From the NCBI GenBank assembly GCA_934168355.1, contig CAKPNI010000001.1, positions 30,475-94,474 of the forward strand: DNA of 64,000 bases, read 5' to 3'. Positions 35,521 to 43,422 of the stretch are shown here, piece after piece. Under the pieces are notes generated by a model. It ran no database searches. It was not told the DNA's origin and saw only the letters and a list, made by a program, of their open reading frames with translations. The first letter of the stretch is position 1, and each line of letters begins with the position of its first letter. Made by a program: the position numbers and the translations under genes. Source of the stretch: an uncultured Clostridia bacterium. GTDB lineage: Bacteria > Bacillota > Clostridia > TANB77 > CAG-508.

Positions 35521-36129
35521 TTAATCTTCAGAAAATTCAACCCTATAGAAGTAATCTTCAAAGCAAGAACCTTCACATGGAATATATAAAGGTGTTCCAT
35601 GAAACAGGTATGGTGTATTTTTACCTTGTTCCCGCGAAAGTGTTGCAAAACAAAGATTTTTTCCGTACTCTATCCAATTTACGGTTTGTACGTCTTGATA
35701 CCAATTAGGTTTATGAAGCCATAAACCATTTTGTGTACGGCAAATAAAGTGCCAATGATGGCTGTTTTTTCCAAAAGCAATAGCATGAAAATCTACAAGG
35801 GCAAAGTAAAAATACCCATCATCTTTTTTTATGCTATTAAAAGAAACCCTTTCACAATGTTGATTTAATGCAATGCTATCATTCATAATGCATTTATCGA
35901 TGAAATGTGGATCACATCCACTGTTAACAATTGGACCATCACCAAATTTCATTTTATAAAGTTTTCCTGGTGTGTAGAATTCATGGTTTAGATCAGGGTA
36001 TGTTAGCCCTCGAGCAAACGCATAGCAATTAATGTTGGTTGCATGTACCCATGAAGATAAATCATCTACACAAGAATTAGCAATTGCATCAACGTTTTTT
36101 TCGTTGGATATCCGTTTTTTTCTATTCAT
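35521..36129 (-). CDS. Putative papain-like cysteine protease/amidase fold protein, accessory
   Basis: 202 residues with no signal peptide. A NCYAFARGLTY motif near residue 34, then SSHHWHFICRTQNGLWLHKPNW around residue 125, give a Cys-His pair arranged like papain-fold peptidases or amidases. Similar uncharacterised proteins with NCYAYA...HWYR...W-x-HK-P occur across bacteria. Function unknown. It contains two in-frame CGG codons (36112 followed by A; 35632 followed by G) read without a shift. The start follows AAGGAGG. Confidence 0.65.
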   Translation of the reverse strand: MNRKKRISNEKNVDAIANSCVDDLSSWVHATNINCYAFARGLTYPDLNHEFYTPGKLYKMKFGDGPIVNSGCDPHFIDKCIMNDSIALNQHCERVSFNSIKKDDGYFYFALVDFHAIAFGKNSHHWHFICRTQNGLWLHKPNWYQDVQTVNWIEYGKNLCFATLSREQGKNTPYLFHGTPLYIPCEGSCFEDYFYRVEFSED

Positions 36130-36233
36130 AGTGTTTAAACCTCCTTAAGTTTTATACAATAATTATATCACTGAAATTAACTTATGTAAACAAAAAGAGA
36201 CAATTATTTAAATTATCTCTTACATAATATATA

Positions 36234-37625
36234 CTAAAATTCACAGTTTTTAGGTGTTCTAGGGAAAGGAATAACATCACGAATGTTTTGCATACCTGTT
36301 AAATACATCATAGCTCTTTCAAAACCTAAACCAAAACCAGAATGTTCAACACTACCATATTTTCTTAAATCCAAATACCATAAATATTCTTTTAAATCCA
36401 TATTAAGTTCTTTCATTCTGTTTATTAATTTATCATAATCTTCTTCTCTTTGGCTACCACCAATAATTTCACCGATTCCAGGAGCTAAAAGGTCAGCTGC
36501 TGCGACAGTTTTGCCATCTGGATTTTGTTTCATATAAAAAGCTTTAATGTCTTTTGGATAATCTGTTACAAAAACAGGTTTATTAAATATTTTTTCACAT
36601 AAATATCTTTCATGTTCAGTTTGAAGGTCAATACCCCAAGAAACCTTGAATTCGAATTCATCATTATGTTTTTCAAGTTCTTTAACAGCATCAGTATAAG
36701 ATATTCTTGCAAAGTCAGATGTTACAACATTGTGAAGTCTCTCTAATAATGTATTATCAACGAACTTATTGAAAAATTCCATTTCTTCTGGACAATGTTC
36801 TAAAACATAAGAGAAAATATATTTAATCATTTCTTCTGCCAAATCCATATCATCAGATAAATTTGCAAAACTGATTTCTGGTTCAATCATCCAAAACTCC
36901 GCAGCATGTTTAACAGTATTTGAGTTTTCGGCTCTAAAAGTTGGTCCAAATGTATAAACATTTCTAAAAGCGGCACTATATGTTTCAACATCTAATTGAC
37001 CACTAACAGTTAGGTGAGCAGGTTTTCCAAAGAAATCTTTAGAAAAATCAACTTGTCCATTTTCTGTTTTAGGAACATTTGCCAAATCAAATGAGTTTAC
37101 ATTAAACATTTCTCCAGCACCTTCTGCATCACTTGATGTGATTAGTGGAGTGTGTACATATACAAATCCTTTTTCTTGGAAGAATTTGTGGATTGCATAT
37201 GACAAAACACTTCTTACTCTAAATACTGCATAAAATGTATTTGCACGAGGACGAAGATGTGCAATTGTTCTTAAATATTCAAATGTATGTCTCTTTTTTT
37301 GTAAAGGATAATCATTATCACATACATTAAATATTTTTACACTTTTTGCTTGAATTTCAAATGGTTGTTTTGATTCTGGTGTTAACACAAGTTCTCCGGT
37401 TACTTTTATTGATGAACTTATTGTTAGTTTTGATAGTTCTTTGAAGTTTGGTAGATTGTCTGATATTACGATTTGTATGTTTTTGAAAAATGAACCGTCA
37501 TTTAGTTCTATGAATCCGAAGTTTTTTGAGGCTCTTATTGTACGAACCCATCCTTCTATTGTTATTTCTTTATTTTCATATTCCTTTGTGTTGTTATATA
37601 AGTTTCTTACTATTAATTTTTCCAT
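36234..37625 (-). CDS. asnS: Asparaginyl-tRNA synthetase
   Basis: 463 residues, class IIb. OB-fold: [21 protein letters not shown]. Catalytic motifs: [37 protein letters not shown], and motif 3 [15 protein letters not shown]. The GAGEMF and lack of an aspartate-specific insert favour AsnRS over AspRS. ATG 37625 is chosen because GGAGGC is upstream; the longer frame to 37712 is not family-like. No CGG codon is used. Confidence 0.97.
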   Translation of the reverse strand: MEKLIVRNLYNNTKEYENKEITIEGWVRTIRASKNFGFIELNDGSFFKNIQIVISDNLPNFKELSKLTISSSIKVTGELVLTPESKQPFEIQAKSVKIFNVCDNDYPLQKKRHTFEYLRTIAHLRPRANTFYAVFRVRSVLSYAIHKFFQEKGFVYVHTPLITSSDAEGAGEMFNVNSFDLANVPKTENGQVDFSKDFFGKPAHLTVSGQLDVETYSAAFRNVYTFGPTFRAENSNTVKHAAEFWMIEPEISFANLSDDMDLAEEMIKYIFSYVLEHCPEEMEFFNKFVDNTLLERLHNVVTSDFARISYTDAVKELEKHNDEFEFKVSWGIDLQTEHERYLCEKIFNKPVFVTDYPKDIKAFYMKQNPDGKTVAAADLLAPGIGEIIGGSQREEDYDKLINRMKELNMDLKEYLWYLDLRKYGSVEHSGFGLGFERAMMYLTGMQNIRDVIPFPRTPKNCEF

Positions 37626-37747
37626 AATATGCCTCCATTGTTTTATTATGTGACTATTATACAAAATTATTAGTGAAATTGCAAGGTTTAGAATGGAAAA
37701 AGAAAAAGCCACAGATATTTAAATCTGCGACTTTTCAAAAAGAATTG

Positions 37748-39169
37748 TTAGTATTTCATTCGATAAATAGCCTCTTTTGCCAAAGGACTTCTTACGGATT
37801 TTGAAAGAGCTACTTGCCATGTAAGTGGGCTGCCTTTCATGCTTTCAGATGCATAAACAAGTCCGTTAAAACGCTCATTTAACTCAAGAGCACTTACTTG
37901 CGATGGATCTCCCATCAACACAATTTTACAGTTTTTTCCTGCACGTGTCACGATATGTGGCATTGTGTAAGGAGAGTAGTTTTGTGCTTCATCTAACATA
38001 AAAAATGCATTTGCGATGCTTCCGCCACGAAGGTAATTTGCTGGTTCAAATTCAATGTAGGCTCTATCAAATAACTCAGTAACCATATCTGAAATATCTA
38101 TATTGTTAAGTTCAGGTGATTGGTTACTAAAAAAATTTTTTATATTATCTGCAAAGCCACGGGTATAAGGAGAAAACTTTTCATCGATGTCTCCAGGTAA
38201 ATACCCCATTTTCTGGTTTTGTACCATATCCACTACCGGAGCTGATACCAAGAATTCTCGATAATGCCCGATGTTTCTTTGGGTATCATTATATTTGTCA
38301 ATATTTTCTAAAGCTGAAGCAATAGCTCCATATGTTTTTCCAGAACCTGCTGCTCCCTTAATAATAACTAATGGTGCGATGCTAGCAGGTGCTAACAGGC
38401 ATTCCATCATCATTTTTTGCTCATCATTCATAGCCTTATATCCTGTTGGGCAAAAATCTCTGTAATAGCTAAGCGGGAACAGTCGTCCCTTAGAATACCG
38501 TACAATAGTATGTTCATTGGACAACTCTTTTTCTGGTGTAGAGAGAATGTAAAACATATTTTCTACAGGTACTACAGAAGGTTCTTCAATTAAGCTTTCT
38601 ATTGAAATCCCTTCGTCATTTTCTCGTTGCTCAAGTGCTACATAGGATGTAAGACTTGTTAAAATTTTGCCACCTTTTCCAGTATATTGCTCTTTTAATG
38701 AAGGAGCAAGTTCATCCTTAAATGGCTCTGCTATAATTCCTAAAAGCTGTGCTTTTTGACGGATTACAGGATTTTTGGAAATCAGGTGAACATCTTTACC
38801 TAATTCCATCAAATCCAAACATAGCTGAAAAATTCGTATATCATACTTGGATAATCCATGTATTGTAGAAATTTTCTCATTATGTCTTGAAGAACTACCT
38901 TCTAATATGAAAAGTTTACTGCCATTTGATTGAACAAGTCCGTCCACATAAGAATGCAACTTTTTAACTTGTTCAAATTTTCCGCCTGTTAAACTATCAA
39001 TATAGTTTAACAAACCAGATGCATTCCGACGTCTTTCGGGTGGAATATCAGAGGTATTAAGTTTCTCATAAACTGCCATTGGAATGACAATTTCGTTGTC
39101 TTCTCCAAAATTCAAAGGTGAGAATGGGGAAGATGTACTTACTTTTGAACGAAATACGAATGTCTTCAT
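37748..39169 (-). CDS. PhoH-family ATPase with degenerate N-terminal PIN-like domain
   Basis: 473 residues. The C-terminal PhoH domain has Walker A IKGAAGSGKTYGAI (about 262-275) and Walker B FFMLDEAQNYSP, then GKNCKIVLMGDPSQV. The N-terminal ~150 residues align with the PIN domain of PhoH2-type toxin/RNA helicases (FSPLNFGEDNEIVIPMAVYEKL, then DVHLISKNPVIRQKA), but the first catalytic Asp of DTSVL is absent (FRSKVST). It may therefore be a dead nuclease with an active ATPase. Two in-frame CGG codons (38498 before T; 39026 before A) are read normally. Probably acquired. Confidence 0.8.
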   Translation of the reverse strand: MKTFVFRSKVSTSSPFSPLNFGEDNEIVIPMAVYEKLNTSDIPPERRRNASGLLNYIDSLTGGKFEQVKKLHSYVDGLVQSNGSKLFILEGSSSRHNEKISTIHGLSKYDIRIFQLCLDLMELGKDVHLISKNPVIRQKAQLLGIIAEPFKDELAPSLKEQYTGKGGKILTSLTSYVALEQRENDEGISIESLIEEPSVVPVENMFYILSTPEKELSNEHTIVRYSKGRLFPLSYYRDFCPTGYKAMNDEQKMMMECLLAPASIAPLVIIKGAAGSGKTYGAIASALENIDKYNDTQRNIGHYREFLVSAPVVDMVQNQKMGYLPGDIDEKFSPYTRGFADNIKNFFSNQSPELNNIDISDMVTELFDRAYIEFEPANYLRGGSIANAFFMLDEAQNYSPYTMPHIVTRAGKNCKIVLMGDPSQVSALELNERFNGLVYASESMKGSPLTWQVALSKSVRSPLAKEAIYRMKY

Positions 39170-39294
39170 ATAAAGACTCCTTTCTTAAGTTGGCTCCAAA
39201 AGAATAAAAATTTTGGAATTAATCTACAAGTTTCGCAGATATTATATCACGAAAATAATTAAAATTCAACAGAATATGTAAACTATTTCTTATT

Positions 39295-39370
39295 GGGACC
39301 GTTTCTTTTCGCGAAATGAAACGATCTTTTCGCGAAAAGAAACGGTCCCAATGGAAAAAGAAACGGTCCT
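39295..39370. repeat. Dispersed palindromic repeat, copy 7
   Basis: GGGACCGTTTCTTTTCGCGAA, an inner repeated arm, then AAACGGTCCCAATGG and AAAGAAACGGTCCT. Nearly the same as copy 5, just before the end of spoIVA. Confidence 0.9.
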
Positions 39371-39371
39371 A

Positions 39372-40850
39372 TTACAAAATAATACAAATTAATCCGCCGC
39401 TACCCTCATTAACAATTCTCTCCAAAGTCTCTTGAAGTTTCATCTGAGCTTCTTCAGGCATCTTAGCAAGTTTAGCCTGTAAGCCCTCATTAACAAGTTC
39501 ATGTAAACTCTTACCAAAAATATTAGAATTCCAAATCTTTTGAGGGTCACTCTCAAATCCAGAAAGAAGATAATTAACCAACTCTTCAGACTGTTTTTCA
39601 GAACCAACAATAGGGGAAACCTCGGTTTCAATGTTAGCCTTAATAATATGAAGACTAGGAGCTGTAGCTTTTAATTTAACACCAAACCTAGAGCCTTGTT
39701 TAACCATTTCAGGTTCTGCCAAGACAAGTTCATCAATTGATGGAGTAACAATTCCGTAGCCTTTACGATTAACTTCATCTAAAGCTTCAGCGATTTTATC
39801 GTATTTTTTCTTAATAGATGCAAGAGAAGTTATTATAGCAAATAAATCAGCCTCATTATTAATTGTAACACCAGTCATCTGAGTTAAAACCTGATAAAAC
39901 AAATTCTCTTTTAATGTAATATTTACATTAATTCTACCTGTTCCAAGTTCAATATTATCAATACTAGTCTTTGTAATTAAATTGGTACTATTAATCATAC
40001 TACTACAAGTAGTAGCTTCTTTTAATAAAGAAATATTATCAAATGCACCTTTTACACTTTCAAATAATTCCTGTTTTAATGGATGGGAAAAGTCCAAACC
40101 GTTAACCCATTTAGGAAAAGAAAAATTAACTTGACTAACTGGAAATTCGTATAAAATTTTAGAAAATATATTTGTAATATCCGAAATATCCAGTTTAGCG
40201 CAGTTTATTGGTAATACTGTTGAACCATATTTTTCACAAAGATTGGCTGCTAAGTTTTTTGTATCTGAATTTTCTGGGTGTTCGGAATTGAGCAAAATTA
40301 TAAAAGGTTTATTAATTGCCTTTAACTCAGAAACAACACGTTCTTCAGCAGAAATATAGTCTTCTCTTGAAATTTCTGTAAAGCTTCCATCTGTTGTAAT
40401 TAAAATACCAATTGTAGAATGTTCTTCAATAACTTTTTTAGTACCAATTTCGGCTGCTTGCTCAAATGGAATCTCGGTTTCAGACCAAGGGGTTTTGACC
40501 ATTCTTGGTTTGTCATCTTCAAGATACCCAATACTATTTGGAACCAAATATCCAACACAATCTACAAGTCTAGTTTTTAATTTTAAATTATTATCTATTG
40601 TAATTTCAACTGCCTCATTTGGAACAAACTTTGGCTCTGTTGTCATAATTGTTTTTCCGCCTGCACTCTGAGGGAGTTCATCTTTGGCACGTTCCTTTTT
40701 GTAGTCATTATTAATGTTTGGAATTACAAGTAAATCCATAAATTTCTTTATAAAAGTGGATTTTCCAGTTCTTACAGGTCCTACAACTCCAACATATATA
40801 TCACCTTGAGTCCTTTTTGCGATATCTTGGTATAATCCGAGATTTTCCAT
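39372..40850 (-). CDS. spoIVA: Stage IV sporulation protein A (spore coat ATPase)
   Basis: 492 residues. ATP-driven filament that coats the forespore and anchors the coat. Walker A GVVGPVRTGKSTFI near the N-terminus, DCVGYLVPN, TDGSFTEISREDY and the invariant C-terminal GSGGLICIIL are all present. ATG 40850 follows AGGAGGTAAG; the ORF could extend 7 codons but that lacks an SD. It is diagnostic for endospore formers and has a sigma-E-like promoter. Confidence 0.98.
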   Translation of the reverse strand: MENLGLYQDIAKRTQGDIYVGVVGPVRTGKSTFIKKFMDLLVIPNINNDYKKERAKDELPQSAGGKTIMTTEPKFVPNEAVEITIDNNLKLKTRLVDCVGYLVPNSIGYLEDDKPRMVKTPWSETEIPFEQAAEIGTKKVIEEHSTIGILITTDGSFTEISREDYISAEERVVSELKAINKPFIILLNSEHPENSDTKNLAANLCEKYGSTVLPINCAKLDISDITNIFSKILYEFPVSQVNFSFPKWVNGLDFSHPLKQELFESVKGAFDNISLLKEATTCSSMINSTNLITKTSIDNIELGTGRINVNITLKENLFYQVLTQMTGVTINNEADLFAIITSLASIKKKYDKIAEALDEVNRKGYGIVTPSIDELVLAEPEMVKQGSRFGVKLKATAPSLHIIKANIETEVSPIVGSEKQSEELVNYLLSGFESDPQKIWNSNIFGKSLHELVNEGLQAKLAKMPEEAQMKLQETLERIVNEGSGGLICIIL

Positions 40851-40898
40851 TTTCTTACCTCCTATGTACATTAAAAATAGTTGTACTTGCTTTTAGTA

Positions 40899-40928
40899 AT
40901 TTATATGAGGGAGTTTTAAGTTTATGAC
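40899..40928 (-). promoter_or_regulatory. Sigma-E-like promoter of spoIVA
   Basis: On the minus strand GTCATAA (40922-40928), then CATATAAAT (40899-40907) at the same spacing as the cwlJ-like promoter. spoIVA is a known sigma-E gene. Confidence 0.7.
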
Positions 40929-40949
40929 AAGATTAAAGGGTTTTTTCGA

Positions 40950-40979
40950 TTGACTTATTTTATACAAGTGTGCTATACT
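40950..40979 (+). promoter_or_regulatory. Promoter of the nucleoside kinase gene
   Basis: TTGACT, 18 bases, TATACT. It lies divergent to the spoIVA promoter, about 20 bases away. Confidence 0.65.
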
Positions 40980-41066
40980 AAAAAGTGTTCCATTGTGACC
41001 TAAGTCTTTTTGGAACATATTTAATTATCAAAAGAATAAACTTAAATAAAAGGAAGGGACGAAATT

Positions 41067-42707
41067 ATGAAAATAATATATAATTCAGAAGAAAGAGAAA
41101 TTGAAAAAAATATAAGCATAAAGGATGCTTTTAAAGAAGAGATAGAAAAAAGTGAAGTGCCAATTATTGGTGCAAAATATAATAATGAATATGTAAGACT
41201 AGATTATGTGCTAGAAAATGACGGTACAGTTTCGCTTGTAAATATTGCATCACAAGGTGGAATGAAAATTTATAGAAGAACACTTATTTATATAATGGCT
41301 AAGGCTTTTAATAATTTATATAAAGAAGCAAAAATAAGAGTAAATTATCAACTGGCATATTCAATGTTTTGTTCAATAGATAATATGGATGTTACAACAG
41401 AAATTTTAACAAATGTTGAGAATGAAATGAGAAAAATAGTGGCAGAAAATTTACCAATAATTGAAAAAACATTAACAAGAGAAGAAGCAAAAGAATTATA
41501 CAAAAAGGAAGATTCATCAAGAGGAAGATTACAATTAGATTTAGAAAATAATGAAGCTATCAATATGTATTATTGTGAAGATTATTACAATTATATATAT
41601 GAGGACATTGCTATAAGTACAGGAATTACAAAGGTTTTTGACTTAGTTCAATATGATGATGGATTTTTATTGAGATATCCAAGTAGTAGTAACCCAAATA
41701 CATTGCCACCATATCAAGAAACAAAGAAATTACATTGGGCATTAGATGAATATAATGATATACATAAAATATTAGATGTTACGACAATTTATAAATTAAA
41801 TAACATAATACAACATGGAAATATAAAAAATTTAATAATGCTAGAAGAGGCATTACATGAAAAGAAAATTGCTCAAATAGCAGATAAAATCGCTGAAAGA
41901 AGAAATGTAAAGATGGTGTTAATTGCAGGACCATCATCATCAGGAAAAACAACATTTGCACAAAGATTAGGTTTACAACTTAAAATAAATGGTTTAAAAC
42001 CTGTTACAATTTCGGTTGATAATTATTTTGTTGAAAGACAAGATACTCCAAGAGATGAAAATGGAGAGTATGATTTTGAAAATATTGAGGCTATTGATTT
42101 AAAATTATTTAACAACCATTTAACAGCTTTATTAAATGGAGAAACGATAGAGTGTCCAGAATTTGATTTTTCTGTTGGAACAAAGAGGTATAAAGGAAAA
42201 ACAATGCATTTAGCAGATGATGAAATTTTAGTTATAGAGGGAATTCATTGTTTGAATGATAAATTAACTTCTCAAATACCTAAGGAAAATAAATATAAGG
42301 TTTATATTAGTGATTTAACAGTTTTAAATATGGATAGATTAAACAGAATTTCAACAACTGATTCGAGGCTAATTAGAAGAATTGTAAGAGATTACCAATT
42401 TAGAAATTACAGTGCAGAACATACTTTAGATTCTTGGCCAAAAGTAAATAGGGGAGAAAGAGTTAATATTTTCCCATATCAAGAAACTGCAGATAGCATT
42501 TTTAATACTTCTTTAATTTATGAAATTGCAGCTCTTAAAAATATTGCAATGCCTTTATTACAAGCAATTACACCAGAAAAAAAAGAACACGCAGAAGCGG
42601 TTAGATTGATTAATATATTGAAATATTTTGAGCCAATACCATCAGAATATATACCTGCTAATTCTTTGCTTAAGGAATTTTTGGGTGGGGGATATTTTGA
42701 GTATTAA
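41067..42707 (+). CDS. Nucleoside kinase (uridine kinase family) with N-terminal TGS-like domain
   Basis: 546 residues. The C-terminal kinase domain has Walker A IAGPSSSGKTTFAQRL (about 291-306), VDNYFVERQDTPRDENGEYDFENIEAID and VIEGIHCLND, all typical of uridine kinase/phosphoribulokinase-like enzymes. The N-terminal ~290 residues resemble the TGS and second additional domain of threonyl-tRNA synthetase. This fusion is common in Clostridia, and its substrate is uncertain. GGAAGGGAC precedes the ATG. Confidence 0.88.
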   Translation: MKIIYNSEEREIEKNISIKDAFKEEIEKSEVPIIGAKYNNEYVRLDYVLENDGTVSLVNIASQGGMKIYRRTLIYIMAKAFNNLYKEAKIRVNYQLAYSMFCSIDNMDVTTEILTNVENEMRKIVAENLPIIEKTLTREEAKELYKKEDSSRGRLQLDLENNEAINMYYCEDYYNYIYEDIAISTGITKVFDLVQYDDGFLLRYPSSSNPNTLPPYQETKKLHWALDEYNDIHKILDVTTIYKLNNIIQHGNIKNLIMLEEALHEKKIAQIADKIAERRNVKMVLIAGPSSSGKTTFAQRLGLQLKINGLKPVTISVDNYFVERQDTPRDENGEYDFENIEAIDLKLFNNHLTALLNGETIECPEFDFSVGTKRYKGKTMHLADDEILVIEGIHCLNDKLTSQIPKENKYKVYISDLTVLNMDRLNRISTTDSRLIRRIVRDYQFRNYSAEHTLDSWPKVNRGERVNIFPYQETADSIFNTSLIYEIAALKNIAMPLLQAITPEKKEHAEAVRLINILKYFEPIPSEYIPANSLLKEFLGGGYFEY

Positions 42708-42711
42708 TTTT

Positions 42712-42756
42712 GAAATGGGGACGGTTCTTTTTTGAAAAAGGAACCGTCCCCATTTC
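42712..42756. repeat. Dispersed palindromic repeat, copy 8
   Basis: GAAATGGGGACGGTTC and complement around a T/A-rich loop, between the kinase and RNHCP genes. Confidence 0.9.
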
Positions 42757-42775
42757 GAAAAGAAAGGAAAAAATT

Positions 42776-43090
42776 ATGCCAAGAAATTTTACAGTAATAG
42801 ATGAAGAATTTATATGTGAGAATTGTGGAAGAAAAGTACCTAAACTAGGATATTCATGCAGAAACCATTGCCCATATTGCTTACATTCCAAACATGTTGA
42901 TGTAAATCCGGGAGATAGGCAGGAAGAATGCCATGGCGATTTAGAGCCAGTTGGGTTAGAAATTAGTAATAAAAAAGGTTATGTTATTATTTTTAGATGT
43001 AAAAAGTGTGGGGCTATTAGAAAAAATAAGGCAGCTGAAGATGATAATATGGATTTGATAATTGAACTTAGTAGTAAACATAAAGTATAA
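42776..43090 (+). CDS. RNHCP-domain zinc-ribbon protein
   Basis: 104 residues. FICENCGRKVPKLGYSCRNHCPYCLHSKHVDVNPGDR carries the RNHCP signature with paired cysteines. A second CxxC pair sits in IFRCKKCGAIRKNKAA. Function unknown; the cysteines indicate zinc binding. ATG 42776 is chosen because GAAAGGAAAA precedes it; the longer frame runs into the palindromic repeat. Confidence 0.85.
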   Translation: MPRNFTVIDEEFICENCGRKVPKLGYSCRNHCPYCLHSKHVDVNPGDRQEECHGDLEPVGLEISNKKGYVIIFRCKKCGAIRKNKAAEDDNMDLIIELSSKHKV

Positions 43091-43187
43091 ATGGAAAATT
43101 TTGGATGTTTGAAAAGATACTAAAATTATGCTATAATATAGAAGATAAAGCTAATTTGCATACAGAAGAAAGGAGAAAGTAGAAAAA

Positions 43188-43382
43188 ATGAAAAATTTTT
43201 TCAAAAAAGAGCCCAAACCTTATTTCGGAGACGAAAGCTTTGGATTTTGGGAAGACCTCTTTTTTACGCATGCGGTGTCTGATGACTTGGGCATGTTTGC
43301 TCGGAAAGTGGTTAGACCAGAAGCAATTATAGTAGGAGTAGAACTATTATTCTTACTGATATTTGTAGGAAAGTTGTTGTAA
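43188..43382 (+). CDS. Small single-pass membrane protein, unknown
   Basis: 64 residues. A hydrophilic, aromatic N-terminal half (KPYFGDESFGFWEDLFF) precedes a C-terminal membrane segment (AIIVGVELLFLLIFVGKLL). AAAGGAGAAAG lies upstream. It contains CGG-A in frame at 43302, read without a shift if the ORF is real. I do not recognise it. A terminator follows at 43389. Confidence 0.55.
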   Translation: MKNFFKKEPKPYFGDESFGFWEDLFFTHAVSDDLGMFARKVVRPEAIIVGVELLFLLIFVGKLL

Positions 43383-43388
43383 AATTAA

Positions 43389-43420
43389 GAAAGGTGGAAA
43401 TTTTCCCACCTTTCGCATTT
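43389..43420. terminator. Terminator between convergent genes
   Basis: GAAAGGTGG with CCACCTTTC around an 8-base loop, T-rich after; it serves the small membrane protein gene and perhaps the convergent U32 gene. Confidence 0.75.
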
Positions 43421-43422
43421 TT

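Noticed and set aside
42710..42775. Longer start for the RNHCP protein
   Set aside because: The extension lies in the palindromic repeat and lacks an SD; ATG 42776 has one.
43302..43304. CGG-A in the small membrane protein gene as a recoding site
   Set aside because: The shifted frame ends within ten codons and loses the membrane segment; the zero frame keeps it.
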